Assembly: GCA_963667375.1 (NCBI GenBank)
Contig: OY763323.1
Coordinates: 1,240,001-1,304,000, forward strand
Direction: 5' to 3'
DNA from: G963556115 sp963667375
GTDB lineage: Bacteria > Planctomycetota > SZUA-567
Length of the DNA stretch: 64,000 bases
The position numbers were made by a program, and so were the translations under genes. The notes below the pieces were generated by a model. That model was given only the letters and a program-made list of their open reading frames with translations. It was not told the origin of the DNA and did not search any database. Below are positions 26,030 through 35,003 of this stretch, one piece after another. The first letter of the stretch is position 1. Each line of letters starts with the position of its first letter.

Positions 26030-27310
26030 TTATATTCTTTTTAGAGCCTTCTTTCCGATATCGGTTCTGAAATGGGCTCCTTCAAAATGAATTTTATTCA
26101 CTGCGGCGTAGGCATTTTCAATCGCCTGAGGGATATCGGTGCCAAGGGCGGTAACTCCCAGTACGCGACCTCCCGCGGTAACAACTTTGGTCCCTTTTTC
26201 TCTGGTGCCGGCGTGGAAGACCACTGCTTTATCCACAGCTTCAGAGACGGTTTCCAAGCCGGTTATTTCGATATCCTTCTTGTACTTTCCGGGATATCCG
26301 CCGCTTGCCATTACTACGCATACCGCAGCTTCATCCTTCCACTCGATATCCATGTCCTTCAGTTTGCCGTCACATACGGCTTCAAGCAGGTCGAGTATGT
26401 CGGTATCCAGTCGCATCATTATCGGCTGGGTCTCCGGATCGCCGAAACGGACATTGTATTCAAGCACTTTCGGCCCGGATTTGGTGATCATGAGACCTGC
26501 ATACAGTACACCTTTGAAACGTTTACCGCAGTTGTTCATCGCATGTACGGTCGGTACCAGTACGCTTTCGATTATCTGATCAAGCAGATCATCCGTCATC
26601 AGCGGTGCCGGTGAATAGGCTCCCATACCACCGGTATTAGGTCCTTTGTCATCGTTGAAAACTGCTTTGTGATCCTGAGATGATGCCAGCGGGGCTATTG
26701 TTTTGCCGTCGGTAAGTGCGAGAACTGAGAGTTCCTCACCGATCAGACACTCTTCGATTACCACCCGGTTGCCGGCTTCACCGAATTCTTCATCGACCAT
26801 GCAGCGTTTAATGGCATCCCGCGCTTCGTTGAGGTTGGCACAGACAATAGCGCCTTTACCTGCGGCGAGTCCATCGGCCTTTACAACGATGGGACCGTCT
26901 TCCAGACTGTCGAGGTAATTCATAGCTGGTTCGTACTGTTCGAACATGGCATAATCAGCTGTAGGAATACCATTGTGACGCATCAGATCCTTTGAAAAGA
27001 CCTTGCTTCTCTCTAGCTCGGCTGCAGATTTGGTCGGACCGAAAGCTTTTATCCCGGCGTCATGCAGTGCGTCTACAATCCCTTCCACGAGTACTGCTTC
27101 CGGTCCGGGAATCACCAGATCAATGGCGTTCTGTTTTGCCCAGCGAACTATGGCCGCGATATTATTCAGATCAAGGTCAATGCATTCTCCCAGATCTTTG
27201 CAGCCGGCATTACCGGGAGCAATATAGAGTTTTTTCAGTCGTTTAGACTGTTTTACTTTCCAGGCTAGCGCATGCTCTCTACCGCCATTTCCAACAATCA
27301 GTACATTCAT
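26030..27310 (-). CDS. purD: Phosphoribosylamine-glycine ligase
   Basis: Second step of de novo purine synthesis: ATP-dependent joining of glycine to phosphoribosylamine to give GAR. The 426-residue length is standard. The N-terminal Rossmann part has MNVLIVGNGGREHALAWKV and IPGPEAVLVEGIVDAL. The ATP-grasp core has VVKADGLAAGKGAIVC, a GEELSVLALTDG strand, and LEYNVRFGDPETQ with the metal ligands. Its start is three bases after the upstream hydrolase stop, and it shares the operon with folD, which feeds one-carbon units to purine synthesis. Confidence 0.97.
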   Translation of the reverse strand: MNVLIVGNGGREHALAWKVKQSKRLKKLYIAPGNAGCKDLGECIDLDLNNIAAIVRWAKQNAIDLVIPGPEAVLVEGIVDALHDAGIKAFGPTKSAAELERSKVFSKDLMRHNGIPTADYAMFEQYEPAMNYLDSLEDGPIVVKADGLAAGKGAIVCANLNEARDAIKRCMVDEEFGEAGNRVVIEECLIGEELSVLALTDGKTIAPLASSQDHKAVFNDDKGPNTGGMGAYSPAPLMTDDLLDQIIESVLVPTVHAMNNCGKRFKGVLYAGLMITKSGPKVLEYNVRFGDPETQPIMMRLDTDILDLLEAVCDGKLKDMDIEWKDEAAVCVVMASGGYPGKYKKDIEITGLETVSEAVDKAVVFHAGTREKGTKVVTAGGRVLGVTALGTDIPQAIENAYAAVNKIHFEGAHFRTDIGKKALKRI

Positions 27311-27313
27311 ATT

Positions 27314-28249
27314 CTAATTACCTTTCGTGATATCTTCAGTTTCGACATTGTTATTTAAATTAAAGAATATTTTGAGCCTGCTGATTATTTCCGCACCCTT
27401 GTCTTCCAGAATATAGTGCCCGCCATCGGAATAATATTCATATTCAGCTTTAGGGAAACGCTGGCGCCAGCCATTGAAAAAGCTGTCATTGAAGCACCAG
27501 TCTCTGCCGCCCCAGAGAATAAGAATATCCTTATCCTGAAGTCGGGGCAGATTTCTCTCGATCATCTTTAGATGTTTATAGCTTTCGGCTTCGGCTTTTA
27601 GTGGAATATCCTGCACAAACCGGAGCGTGCCTATCCGGTTATGCCAGTTGTTGTACGGTAAAAGATAGCCTTCTTTGACATTCTGCGGCATTTTTTTTTC
27701 TACAGCCATAACTGTTGCTCCGGCGGCAAAGGCATTAAGTCCGCGTATCGCCAGCGCCCCGAACCCTGGAATCCGGCAAATGTTGATTCTAAAAGGAATC
27801 TCGGTTGAAAGAAAGGCGCCGGTATTGAGAATAATCAGTTTGCCTACCCGCTGCAGATTTTTCAGTGCCCAGCCGGAACCTATTGCTCCGCCCCAGTCAT
27901 GAACTATCAGATTTACTGTTTCAGTACCGTCTGTAATCTCAGTGAGCAGCTCCTGAAGATTATCAATATGCCGGTGCAGAGTGTATTGATAGTGCTGGGG
28001 TTTATCACTGAAACCCATGCCGATATGATCAGGGACGATGACTCTGAAATTACTCTGGAATTCAGGGATAAGCTTGCGGTAATAGAAACTCCAGCTGGGA
28101 TTGCCATGGAGCATCAGCAGAATCTCTTTTTTGCCGCGGTCTGCCGCGCTGCATTCATCAAGATAATGCATCTGCTCTCCAGTCTTTAACCGGCAGTAAT
28201 GCGACTCGAAAGGATAGAGTTCTTTGAATTCGGCGCTGTCTTTAAGCAT
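27314..28249 (-). CDS. Alpha/beta hydrolase of the haloalkane dehalogenase/OleB type
   Basis: 311-residue alpha/beta hydrolase with an aspartate nucleophile (D118 in VHDWGG) instead of the usual serine. The oxyanion segment is HGNPSWSFYYR (49-58), then VPDHIGMGFSDKP, and the catalytic His is in DGGHYILED. The cap region (FRINICRIPGFGALAIRGLNAFAAGA, GYLLPYNNWHNRIGTLRFVQDIP, WGGRDWCFND) closely follows what I recall of OleB, the beta-lactone decarboxylase of long-chain olefin synthesis. OleA, OleC and OleD homologues are not in the window. Its start overlaps the folD stop by 8 bases, and purD begins three bases after its stop. The fold is certain; the substrate is inferred. Confidence 0.83.
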   Translation of the reverse strand: MLKDSAEFKELYPFESHYCRLKTGEQMHYLDECSAADRGKKEILLMLHGNPSWSFYYRKLIPEFQSNFRVIVPDHIGMGFSDKPQHYQYTLHRHIDNLQELLTEITDGTETVNLIVHDWGGAIGSGWALKNLQRVGKLIILNTGAFLSTEIPFRINICRIPGFGALAIRGLNAFAAGATVMAVEKKMPQNVKEGYLLPYNNWHNRIGTLRFVQDIPLKAEAESYKHLKMIERNLPRLQDKDILILWGGRDWCFNDSFFNGWRQRFPKAEYEYYSDGGHYILEDKGAEIISRLKIFFNLNNNVETEDITKGN

Positions 28250-29243
28250 TAAAATTCAGTCCTGATAGTTTTTTGGCCGAGTTAACAGTGTTGAGCAGCA
28301 GATAAGCGTTTGTTACCGGTCCTGAGCCGCCTTTGGGGCTGGTTATATGTCCGGCGACCTCTTTGCAGGCTTCAAAATCCACATCTCCGACATACTGCAT
28401 GGCTACGCGGCCTTTGCTGTTTTTTATTGGTTCTCCATCTTCATCCAGACCCGCAGGAATATGGTTTACCCCGACATCAACGATAATGGCGCCTTCCTTT
28501 ATCATATCGGCTTTTACCAGAGGGCTGAGATCAGCCGGCTCCGGTTTCTTTCCTTCCCCGGCTTTATAGGCTTGCAGAGCCCGGTTATAGCGGTTCCAGA
28601 TAACCGAAGCTGCACCTGTAGCGGCAATTATCACATCTGCTTCCCGGCACAGCGCGGCGACATCTGAGCGGCTGTGTCCGATCATAACTGAGGCATTGAG
28701 ATTGAGCAGCAGCAGGGCTGCTGGTTTTCCGACTATGGCACTTCGTCCCAGTACCAGCGCTTTGGCTCCATTCATATTGGGGCGCAGTCGTCTGACCAGT
28801 TCTACGGCTCCTACTGCGGTGCAGGGTGCCGGATCGGAATGTCCGCGTGTAAGCAGCGCTCCCAGATTCTGCGGGTGAACACCTTCCGCGTCCTTTACCG
28901 GATCAATAGCTGCTGCCAGCTTGAGGTGTTCGCACCCTGCTGGGAGGGGCAGATGCAGGAGTATCGCTGAGATGGCAGGATCGTTATTGAGGCGCTTGAT
29001 TTCATTTAGTATATCCGCTTCGGTGGCATTTTCTCCGAGTTCAATCAGTGAATATTCAATTCCATTTTGAGCGCAATGCTCACCCTGAGCTTTGGCATAC
29101 CAGCCGCTGCCTGCATCATTATTGGCGCGGATTGCGGCAAGATGTGGTTTGATACCGGCAGAAGCCAGCTTGATTATATCGTCTTTTATTCCCTGAAGCA
29201 GCTCTTGTGCCACGGCGTTGCCATCGATTAATTCCGCAACCAT
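28242..29243 (-). CDS. folD: FolD-like methylene-THF dehydrogenase/cyclohydrolase with altered active site
   Basis: 334-residue FolD homologue interconverting methylene-, methenyl- and formyl-tetrahydrofolate. The Rossmann part is well kept (KALVLGRSAIVGKPAALLLLN, ADVIIAATGA, AIIVDVGVNH, then the C-terminal GGSGPVTNAYLL). Three catalytic positions differ from E. coli FolD. The Lys of Y-x-x-x-K is Gln53 (WYAKAQ), the Gln before LPLP is His97 (LLHLPLP), and the second Asp of KDVDG is Glu120 (KDAEG). An insertion of about 30 residues (near 220-250) explains the extra length. I use the ATG with AAAGGAA upstream; a GTG 15 bases earlier overlaps that site. It is the first gene of the purD-tsaC operon. 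Confidence 0.88.
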   Translation of the reverse strand: MVAELIDGNAVAQELLQGIKDDIIKLASAGIKPHLAAIRANNDAGSGWYAKAQGEHCAQNGIEYSLIELGENATEADILNEIKRLNNDPAISAILLHLPLPAGCEHLKLAAAIDPVKDAEGVHPQNLGALLTRGHSDPAPCTAVGAVELVRRLRPNMNGAKALVLGRSAIVGKPAALLLLNLNASVMIGHSRSDVAALCREADVIIAATGAASVIWNRYNRALQAYKAGEGKKPEPADLSPLVKADMIKEGAIIVDVGVNHIPAGLDEDGEPIKNSKGRVAMQYVGDVDFEACKEVAGHITSPKGGSGPVTNAYLLLNTVNSAKKLSGLNFNA

Positions 29244-29362
29244 CAATATTCCTTTCACCTTATCTGCAAAATAGTATAAATATGCAATTTATCTAGATTT
29301 TATAGGAAATTCACTCTAAAGACAAGGGGCTTGCGCCGTTAAACAGGCTTTTAAATACAAAA

Positions 29363-29390
29363 AGCACACACTTTTCAGAAAGTGTGTGCT
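29363..29390 (-). terminator. Rho-independent terminator after fliN
   Basis: 12-bp stem AGCACACACTTT (29363-29374) / AAAGTGTGTGCT (29379-29390), loop TCAG. On the minus strand it is followed by TTTTTGTATTT. Confidence 0.92.
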
Positions 29391-29405
29391 GGGGGATTGA
29401 AATCT

Positions 29406-30392
29406 TTATTTGAGCAGGCGCGGAGGCGGTATTGTGGGAGTCATGCGCCGCAGCTGAATACCGAAGTGCTGGTTGACAATAACAACCTCACCCTCAGCGA
29501 ATTTTGTATTTTCAGCGCAGACATCGAGAAATTCACCGGCATATTTTTTAAACTCGATAATTGAACCGGGAGCCAGTTCTTTGACATTTTCGACCCGCAT
29601 TTTGGTTGTCGCCAGTACAACAATAACTGGAACCGGTATCTTTATTGCCAGTTCAGCATTTCGGTTGCGGACTCTGCGGGGTCTGGCAGTTTCGGTGGTA
29701 TTTACTATAGCACCAACCTGGTCATTGTTTATAAGATTATCCCGGGTCTCGATTGTCGCCTGCTTCTCCATACCGGTACAGGAGAGACTCATGAATACCC
29801 GTATATTTACCGGTGAGAGCCCTTCAATGGTAAGGGTTCCCTTGGAGCAGAGCATGTCTTCAGCACCAAATCTGGCGTTCAGGTCCAATGTCTTAGGATT
29901 GATTACCTCACTGCCGCTAACGGTAAAGTTGATCTTTCCTCCTGCCTTTTCATCACCGCGCAGTGCCTGTGCTCCCTGCTGTGCAAGGGTGCTGGCAAGT
30001 TCGCCATAGGCATCCATCGCTTCATCATTGAGTTCTGTACCGTCGATATCGGGTTCTGTACCCATGGCCAGAGCCAGGAAGAATGCAATGGCTCCCTTGG
30101 CACCGGTTTTGGGTATAAGCAGATATATTTTTCCCTCGCGGTCACCGCTCCAGGCGATTTCGGTTACTACCTGTTCTTCTTCTTCTCCTTCCAGCACCTC
30201 GGCGGGAGTAACGAAGTTGCAGTCATCGATACTTGAGAGTACACCTTTTCCGATAAAAGTTGACACTCCTTCGAAGCCGCTGGAAGTGAAGACTCTGGTG
30301 ATATGTTCACCAGTCTGGAGAATTTCCTGGGGAATTCTGCTGAATTCGCCAGCTTCTCCAAGAAGTTCATTTAGGTCATCCAACTCACTCAT
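29406..30392 (-). CDS. fliN: Flagellar motor switch protein FliN (FliY-like, two domains)
   Basis: C-ring component that sets flagellar rotation direction. The C-terminal ~85 residues are the SpoA/FliN domain (AIKIPVPVIVVLATTKMRVENV, ELAPGSIIEF, GEFLDVCAENTKFAEGEVVIVNQHFGIQL). About 240 residues precede it, far more than in a plain FliN, and resemble the CheC-like domain of FliY. In the helix DEAMDAYGELASTLAQQ the Asn of the CheC phosphatase motif (E-x-x-N) is Ser, so dephosphorylation of CheY is doubtful. It lies 18 bases downstream of fliM and is closed by a terminator. Confidence 0.88.
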   Translation of the reverse strand: MSELDDLNELLGEAGEFSRIPQEILQTGEHITRVFTSSGFEGVSTFIGKGVLSSIDDCNFVTPAEVLEGEEEEQVVTEIAWSGDREGKIYLLIPKTGAKGAIAFFLALAMGTEPDIDGTELNDEAMDAYGELASTLAQQGAQALRGDEKAGGKINFTVSGSEVINPKTLDLNARFGAEDMLCSKGTLTIEGLSPVNIRVFMSLSCTGMEKQATIETRDNLINNDQVGAIVNTTETARPRRVRNRNAELAIKIPVPVIVVLATTKMRVENVKELAPGSIIEFKKYAGEFLDVCAENTKFAEGEVVIVNQHFGIQLRRMTPTIPPPRLLK

Positions 30393-30410
30393 CAGTCATA
30401 CTTTCATCGG

Positions 30411-31472
30411 TTACGGGGTATCGGCTATGCCGGCCTGCTTTAGGATTTTATAGGCTTTATAATTGTTATAAATACCTGAAGTGCCGCGATATTTCGGCTT
30501 GCCGTCAATTGTCATCAGTAAGGAATCATTGATCTTTTTGCGGGTTGTGATCACATCCCCCGGTTTCAAATTCAGAAACTCATGCATAGTCATGTGTGTC
30601 TGGGCGAGATAGGTTATTATCTCAATCTTGGCTTTATTTACCCCTTCTTCGAGCTTCTTTTTGTCGGCTTCAGCATCGGTTGAACGTCTGGTGGTAAACC
30701 AGGTCTGAATAGTTGAGAAGTTGCCCATTACCGGTTCAACTACCGGGAAGGGTACGCAAATATTGAGCATGCCGGAGCTTTCCGCCATTTTTACTTCGAA
30801 ACAGACCAGAATAACCACTTCGTTAGGTGGGACGATCTGCATCAGCTGAGGATTGGCTTCTTTGGCTGTAACTTCAAAATCAATATGGAGAATCGGCTGC
30901 CATGCTTCCTGCAGAAATCTCAGGGTCTCATTGGTCATGTAGCCGATCAGCCGCCATTCAATCTCGCTCATTTCACGCTCGGGAAGATGTGCTTCGGTAT
31001 TGCCGCCGCCGAGCAGTTTATCCAGAATAGGGTAGACAATAGAAGGGTTGATCTCCAGTACCATTTGTCCGTCCAGCGGTTCGCAGGAAAGAAGATTGAA
31101 GCAGGTTGGATTCGGCAGACTCATGATGAATTCCTGGTAGGTAAGCTGTTCTACCGAGGCCAACTTCACATCGACAATTGTTCGCAGATAACTGGAGAGA
31201 CTGGCACCGAGTTTACGTGCGAGCACTTCATGAAGCATCTCCATGGAACGAATCTGGTCGGTACTTACACGTTCAGGTCGCTTGAAGTCATAGATCGCGA
31301 TTTCTGGAGCGTTTTCATTGAAGCCGGCGTCGGGATTTGCATAATTACTTCCGCCACCGGAGTTAGTGTCTCCGGTAGAAAAACTCATGAGATCATCGCC
31401 AAAGTCGGATCCATTGTCATCGACAGACGCTAGAAGCGCATCCACCTCGTCTTGTGATAGTACATCAGGCAT
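30411..31472 (-). CDS. fliM: Flagellar motor switch protein FliM
   Basis: C-ring protein that binds phosphorylated CheY. The N-terminal MPDVLSQDEVDALLASV is the CheY-binding peptide (LSQxEIDALL). About 50 linker residues follow, then the CheC-like middle domain (LGASLSSYLRTIVDVKLASVEQLTYQEFI, NPSIVYPILDKLLGG) and a C-terminal SpoA domain (KAKIEIITYLAQTHMTMHEFLNLKPGDVI). The 353-residue length is normal. It is in an operon with fliN and probably the small membrane gene upstream (gap 35 bases). Confidence 0.95.
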   Translation of the reverse strand: MPDVLSQDEVDALLASVDDNGSDFGDDLMSFSTGDTNSGGGSNYANPDAGFNENAPEIAIYDFKRPERVSTDQIRSMEMLHEVLARKLGASLSSYLRTIVDVKLASVEQLTYQEFIMSLPNPTCFNLLSCEPLDGQMVLEINPSIVYPILDKLLGGGNTEAHLPEREMSEIEWRLIGYMTNETLRFLQEAWQPILHIDFEVTAKEANPQLMQIVPPNEVVILVCFEVKMAESSGMLNICVPFPVVEPVMGNFSTIQTWFTTRRSTDAEADKKKLEEGVNKAKIEIITYLAQTHMTMHEFLNLKPGDVITTRKKINDSLLMTIDGKPKYRGTSGIYNNYKAYKILKQAGIADTP

Positions 31473-31507
31473 ATTTATTCACTTTACTTTATAAATACTC
31501 TCAAAGG

Positions 31508-31804
31508 TCAGAGAACATACTCTCCATCCTCACCCTTGAGCAGCTCTTCACGTATAGCTTCCTCAATTGCTGCGGGATCGCCTCTTCTTAATTCATCGGC
31601 TTTAATCCGGTAAGCTTTAAGTTCGTCATACATCTTTTCCACTCTGTTCTCGGCTTCCGCAACCTTTTTATCCATATCATCAGCTCCTCTCTTTGCCGGC
31701 AGGCAGAGAAAGATAAACATTGATACGATAATGGCTACCAGTAGTAATGCTGCGGCACCGCCATCCCAGAACGGGTTGTATTCATCTTCATAATCAGTCA
31801 TCAT
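31508..31804 (-). CDS. Small membrane protein, FtsB/DivIC-like
   Basis: 98 residues: a short acidic cytoplasmic tail, one membrane helix (about 18-36, AALLLVAIIVSMFIFLCLP), a coiled coil (about 42-72, KKVAEAENRVEKMYDELKAYRIKADELR), then DPAAIEEAIREELLKGEDGEYVL. That last segment matches the pattern of FtsB/DivIC septum proteins (DP-x-x-IE-x-x-ARE-x-L-x-x-x-x-GE). It may therefore be a cell-division factor despite its place upstream of fliM. No flagellar family of this shape comes to mind. Confidence 0.68.
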   Translation of the reverse strand: MMTDYEDEYNPFWDGGAAALLLVAIIVSMFIFLCLPAKRGADDMDKKVAEAENRVEKMYDELKAYRIKADELRRGDPAAIEEAIREELLKGEDGEYVL

Positions 31805-32152
31805 GAGTTCTTATCGGCAATTGGCGGCAGTGAACTTTAGTCAGAAAAGTTTGGGAAGAGAATTTGCTTAGTTCTTAATCTACAGCTGGTTAACCGTTAT
31901 TATCAAAATAATCAGTGATAATAATTAATTTTTATCAGGTATTTAGTAATAATTCGAAATAATTTGCAGGGTTTCAGTTTTATGGGGAGAGAATTTTTTG
32001 ACCGGAGAGCAGGGCTTTTAGGTTTATAACAGCATTTTAGATTATTGACATGGATGTTTGGGTTTGAATGCAGATTTTTCAGGCGGAGCTTGATTTCCGA
32101 AGCTCCGCCTGTCCGACAGTAATTAACGGTTTTAGTTGTGAAATTCCGAGTT
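31805..32152. other. Intergenic region with a GC-rich hairpin
   Basis: An 11-bp inverted repeat, AGGCGGAGCTT (32081-32091) / AAGCTCCGCCT (32100-32110), lies 43 bases past the pyk stop. The minus-strand tail is GAAAAATC, not a T run, so it is not a classic terminator, but it could stabilise the pyk mRNA end. The rest is AT-rich and featureless. Confidence 0.55.
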
Positions 32153-33577
32153 TCACTGCTGGTTTTTGAATTTAAGACATTTTTCAGGGGTGTTCAGCTC
32201 TATGAGATTGGCTCCGCTCTGTCTTTCAGGTGAGCTGGCCAGAATCAGTACCAGATCGGTTTTGGTGACCAGTCCCAGATTTATCAGCTGTGACATTGAC
32301 TGGGTTACCAGCAGGTCGGTATTCTGGCTGCGTTCGGTGTAGAACGGGATAATACCGTAACTTAGAGCGAGCTCTCGTACTACGCGTTTATCATGGGTTC
32401 TGGCGCATACCGGAACCTTGCTGCGGTAGGAGGCTACATACCGTGCCGAGTAACCGGTCACGGTATCGGTCAGTATGGCTTTTGCTCCCAGATCCAGAGC
32501 GCTATTTACAGCGGTTTTTGCCAGATAATTACTCACGCGGTGATCCTGCAGATTGCTTATGAACTCATGTTCATGCAGGTCTTTATTGCTTGCTTCAATG
32601 GTGCAGGCAATACTATACATCGCTTCGACCGCCTCCAGAGGATATTTGCCGTAAGCGGTTTCGCCGCTGAGCATCAGCGCGTCGGTACCGTCGAGAACGG
32701 CATTGGCGATATCACTGACCTCCGCCCGTGTTGGCCGGGGGTTGTCAATCATTGAATGTAGCATTTGAGTGGCGGTGATTACCGGGCGGGCGCGGATGAT
32801 ACAGCGGCTGATGATATCTTTCTGGATCAGCGGAACTTCGGAGGCCATGATTTCAATACCCAGGTCTCCCCGCGCAATCATGATACCGTATACACAATCG
32901 AGGATTTCATCAATATTGTCAACCCCTTCACGGTTTTCGATTTTTGCTATAATCTTAACCGGACTGTTGTAGGTGTCGAGTATGCTCTGTACGGCCATCA
33001 CGTCATCGCGGTTTCTGACGAAGGAATGAGCAATAAAATCAATATTATGTTCGACTGCAAATTCAATATATTCACGGTCTTTAGGGGTAAGCGAAGGCAG
33101 AGAAAGATGTACGCCCGGGACATTGAGACTTTTGCGGTTGCCGATAATGCCGCCGTCTACGGCTTCACAGACTAGTTTATCCCGGTATTTTTCAATAACC
33201 CGCAATTTTGTGGCGCCATCATCAATGAGTATCTCTTTGCCGGTATCCAGTTCATCAATGAGATTGGGAAAACTGACAGAGAATCCTTCATCACAATCGG
33301 GGACACGGTTGAGGCTGATGGTTTCACCTTTCTGAAGAATAATATCTTCGGAAATACCTGTGGTCCGGATTTCCGGTCCTTTGGTGTCAAGGAGCAGGGC
33401 TATCTCGTCTGAGACGGCTCTGACGTTGTTAACAACTTTGAGCGTATCCTCAGGTGTCTGGTGAGCGGTATTGAGCCTTACTATATTCATCCCTGCATGA
33501 TAGAGTGAAGTGATAAAATCTGGGTCACACCTGCGGTCTGAAATTGTTGCGATAATTTTTGTCTGTTTTCGCTGCAT
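32153..33577 (-). CDS. pyk: Pyruvate kinase
   Basis: Last step of glycolysis: transfers phosphate from PEP to ADP. 474 residues with KIIATISDRRCDP at the start, the barrel segment IVRLNTAHQTPEDT, LLDTKGPEIRT, the catalytic-lysine segment KIENREGVDNIDEI, and MIARGDLGIE for metal and PEP binding. The usual R-x-N-x-S-H is R-L-N-T-A-H, a variant I recall from Bacteroides-type enzymes. A C-terminal regulatory domain is present (KAILTDTVTGYSARYVASYRSKVPV). It is monocistronic. Confidence 0.97.
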   Translation of the reverse strand: MQRKQTKIIATISDRRCDPDFITSLYHAGMNIVRLNTAHQTPEDTLKVVNNVRAVSDEIALLLDTKGPEIRTTGISEDIILQKGETISLNRVPDCDEGFSVSFPNLIDELDTGKEILIDDGATKLRVIEKYRDKLVCEAVDGGIIGNRKSLNVPGVHLSLPSLTPKDREYIEFAVEHNIDFIAHSFVRNRDDVMAVQSILDTYNSPVKIIAKIENREGVDNIDEILDCVYGIMIARGDLGIEIMASEVPLIQKDIISRCIIRARPVITATQMLHSMIDNPRPTRAEVSDIANAVLDGTDALMLSGETAYGKYPLEAVEAMYSIACTIEASNKDLHEHEFISNLQDHRVSNYLAKTAVNSALDLGAKAILTDTVTGYSARYVASYRSKVPVCARTHDKRVVRELALSYGIIPFYTERSQNTDLLVTQSMSQLINLGLVTKTDLVLILASSPERQSGANLIELNTPEKCLKFKNQQ

Positions 33578-33645
33578 AAATTTGTAATGCCTTTCTTTGT
33601 TTCAAATGATGATACTATGATTCGTATATATGGTTTCGTAACATG

Positions 33646-33671
33646 ACAAAACCCTACTGCAAGCAGTGGGG
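33646..33671 (-). terminator. Terminator after the ROK gene
   Basis: Stem of 9 bp with one G-U pair, CCCTACTGC (33652-33660) / GCAGTGGGG (33663-33671). On the minus strand the hairpin is followed by TTTTG, between the ROK stop and pyk. Confidence 0.65.
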
Positions 33672-33815
33672 TCGGCAGATACATTTGTAGATTAAATTAC
33701 GCTTTAAAATAATAGTTGCTCAATTTAGCGGGCAGAGATTATACAATAAATATTTACAAGAAGCAAATAAATCATATGTTTATAAGTGTCCGGGGTGGAG
33801 TTGAAGACAGGATCT

Positions 33816-35003
33816 TTAGCTGCAGCTTCCCTGAACCAGAATATTTAAGAGCATTTCAGAGGCACACTTGGATACCCCGTAGCGCCGGCTGACCGGAGCT
33901 TTATCGATTATGCAGTTGTTAACCAGTTCTTCGAGTGCGTCATGTCGAATATGATTTTTGATGATTTCCAGTACATCGTAACCATCAATTTCCAGCATCC
34001 GCGCATGTAACAGCACTGCCTGCGGATTGAACAGATTTATGGCAATAGCGATTGCTTTGGCGATGTTTTTACAGATATCATCGACTACACGGATAATTGT
34101 GGGATTTGACTCATTGATATATCTGATTATATCTTCAAAGACAAGTTTTGCATTCATTTCTCGGCTGGCTTCATTGATAAGAGCGGTATCTGAGGCCAGA
34201 ACTTCGAAGCAGCCGCGCTTTCCGCAGGCGCAGAGCGGACCGTCGTCAACTATTGATACATGGCCGAGCTCACCAGCAAAACCATTACTTCCGTTGATGA
34301 GAGAATTGCTGCTGAGAATCCCCAGACCGAAACCTTCACTCAAATCAATAGCTACCAGATCGCTGAGCTGGCTGAAACGGGGATCGGTACATTGCGCCAG
34401 GCACAGTGCCCGTTCCTCCTGAATGGTTTTGGGATAGAATTTGGTGTCCTGACAGATATCAAGCACCGGTTTTTTGCCATTCAGATATTTTAAATTGGGA
34501 GACAGCTCTACATAATGATCATCTTCTCTAATCATTCCAGGGACACTAAGTCCTAAAGCAATGGTGGCATTTTTTGAGAAATTTTTTGAGACTTTGCCGG
34601 TGCCTTCGCGTATACGGCTAATAAGTTCGGTGTAGTTTCCAGGGGTCTTGAATTCCTGATCATCATTGAAAATCGTCTTGCCATCAGGTGAACAGGCAGC
34701 TATTCTGGTCGTTGAAATTCCGATGAGTACGATGATTATACCGATCTGCTTATGGTTGAGCCGGTAATGCTTACTGGGACGACCTTTACCGGCCGCCTCT
34801 TCGCTTGCAATTTCGGTTATGATTCCGTCTTTGGTGAGACTGCTCATAAGCTTGGCCATGGTTGTGGCGCTGAGTCCGAGAATACTGGTGATCTCCGCTC
34901 TGGAAAGGCTGTCATGACTCCATAACGCCTGAAGAACTTCAGAGATGTTAACCTTGCGGACTGTGGCAGGGGTTGCGGATTTGGTTGTGCGACGTTTAAT
35001 CAT
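33816..35003 (-). CDS. ROK-family transcriptional repressor (NagC/XylR type)
   Basis: Sugar-responsive DNA-binding protein of 395 residues. The N-terminal winged helix (about 18-80; SLSRAEITSILGLSATTMAKLMSSL, then GKGRPSKHYRLN) is followed by a ROK sugar-binding fold. The ROK zinc motif is complete: GELGHVSIVDDGPLCACGKRGCFE, with His and three Cys. The kinase-like phosphate loop is not intact, as usual for the regulators. It is divergent from the sugar ABC transporter at 35636, which it probably controls through the inverted repeat in the shared 0.6-kb gap. The ligand is unknown. Confidence 0.9.
   Translation of the reverse strand: MIKRRTTKSATPATVRKVNISEVLQALWSHDSLSRAEITSILGLSATTMAKLMSSLTKDGIITEIASEEAAGKGRPSKHYRLNHKQIGIIIVLIGISTTRIAACSPDGKTIFNDDQEFKTPGNYTELISRIREGTGKVSKNFSKNATIALGLSVPGMIREDDHYVELSPNLKYLNGKKPVLDICQDTKFYPKTIQEERALCLAQCTDPRFSQLSDLVAIDLSEGFGLGILSSNSLINGSNGFAGELGHVSIVDDGPLCACGKRGCFEVLASDTALINEASREMNAKLVFEDIIRYINESNPTIIRVVDDICKNIAKAIAIAINLFNPQAVLLHARMLEIDGYDVLEIIKNHIRHDALEELVNNCIIDKAPVSRRYGVSKCASEMLLNILVQGSCS

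Noticed and set aside
26072..26614. 180-codon plus-strand frame opposite purD
   Set aside because: Shadow of the strongly conserved purD frame, with no start signal.
32081..32110. Rho-independent terminator for pyk
   Set aside because: The stem is good but the transcript continues with GAAAAATC rather than a T run, so I list it only as a hairpin.
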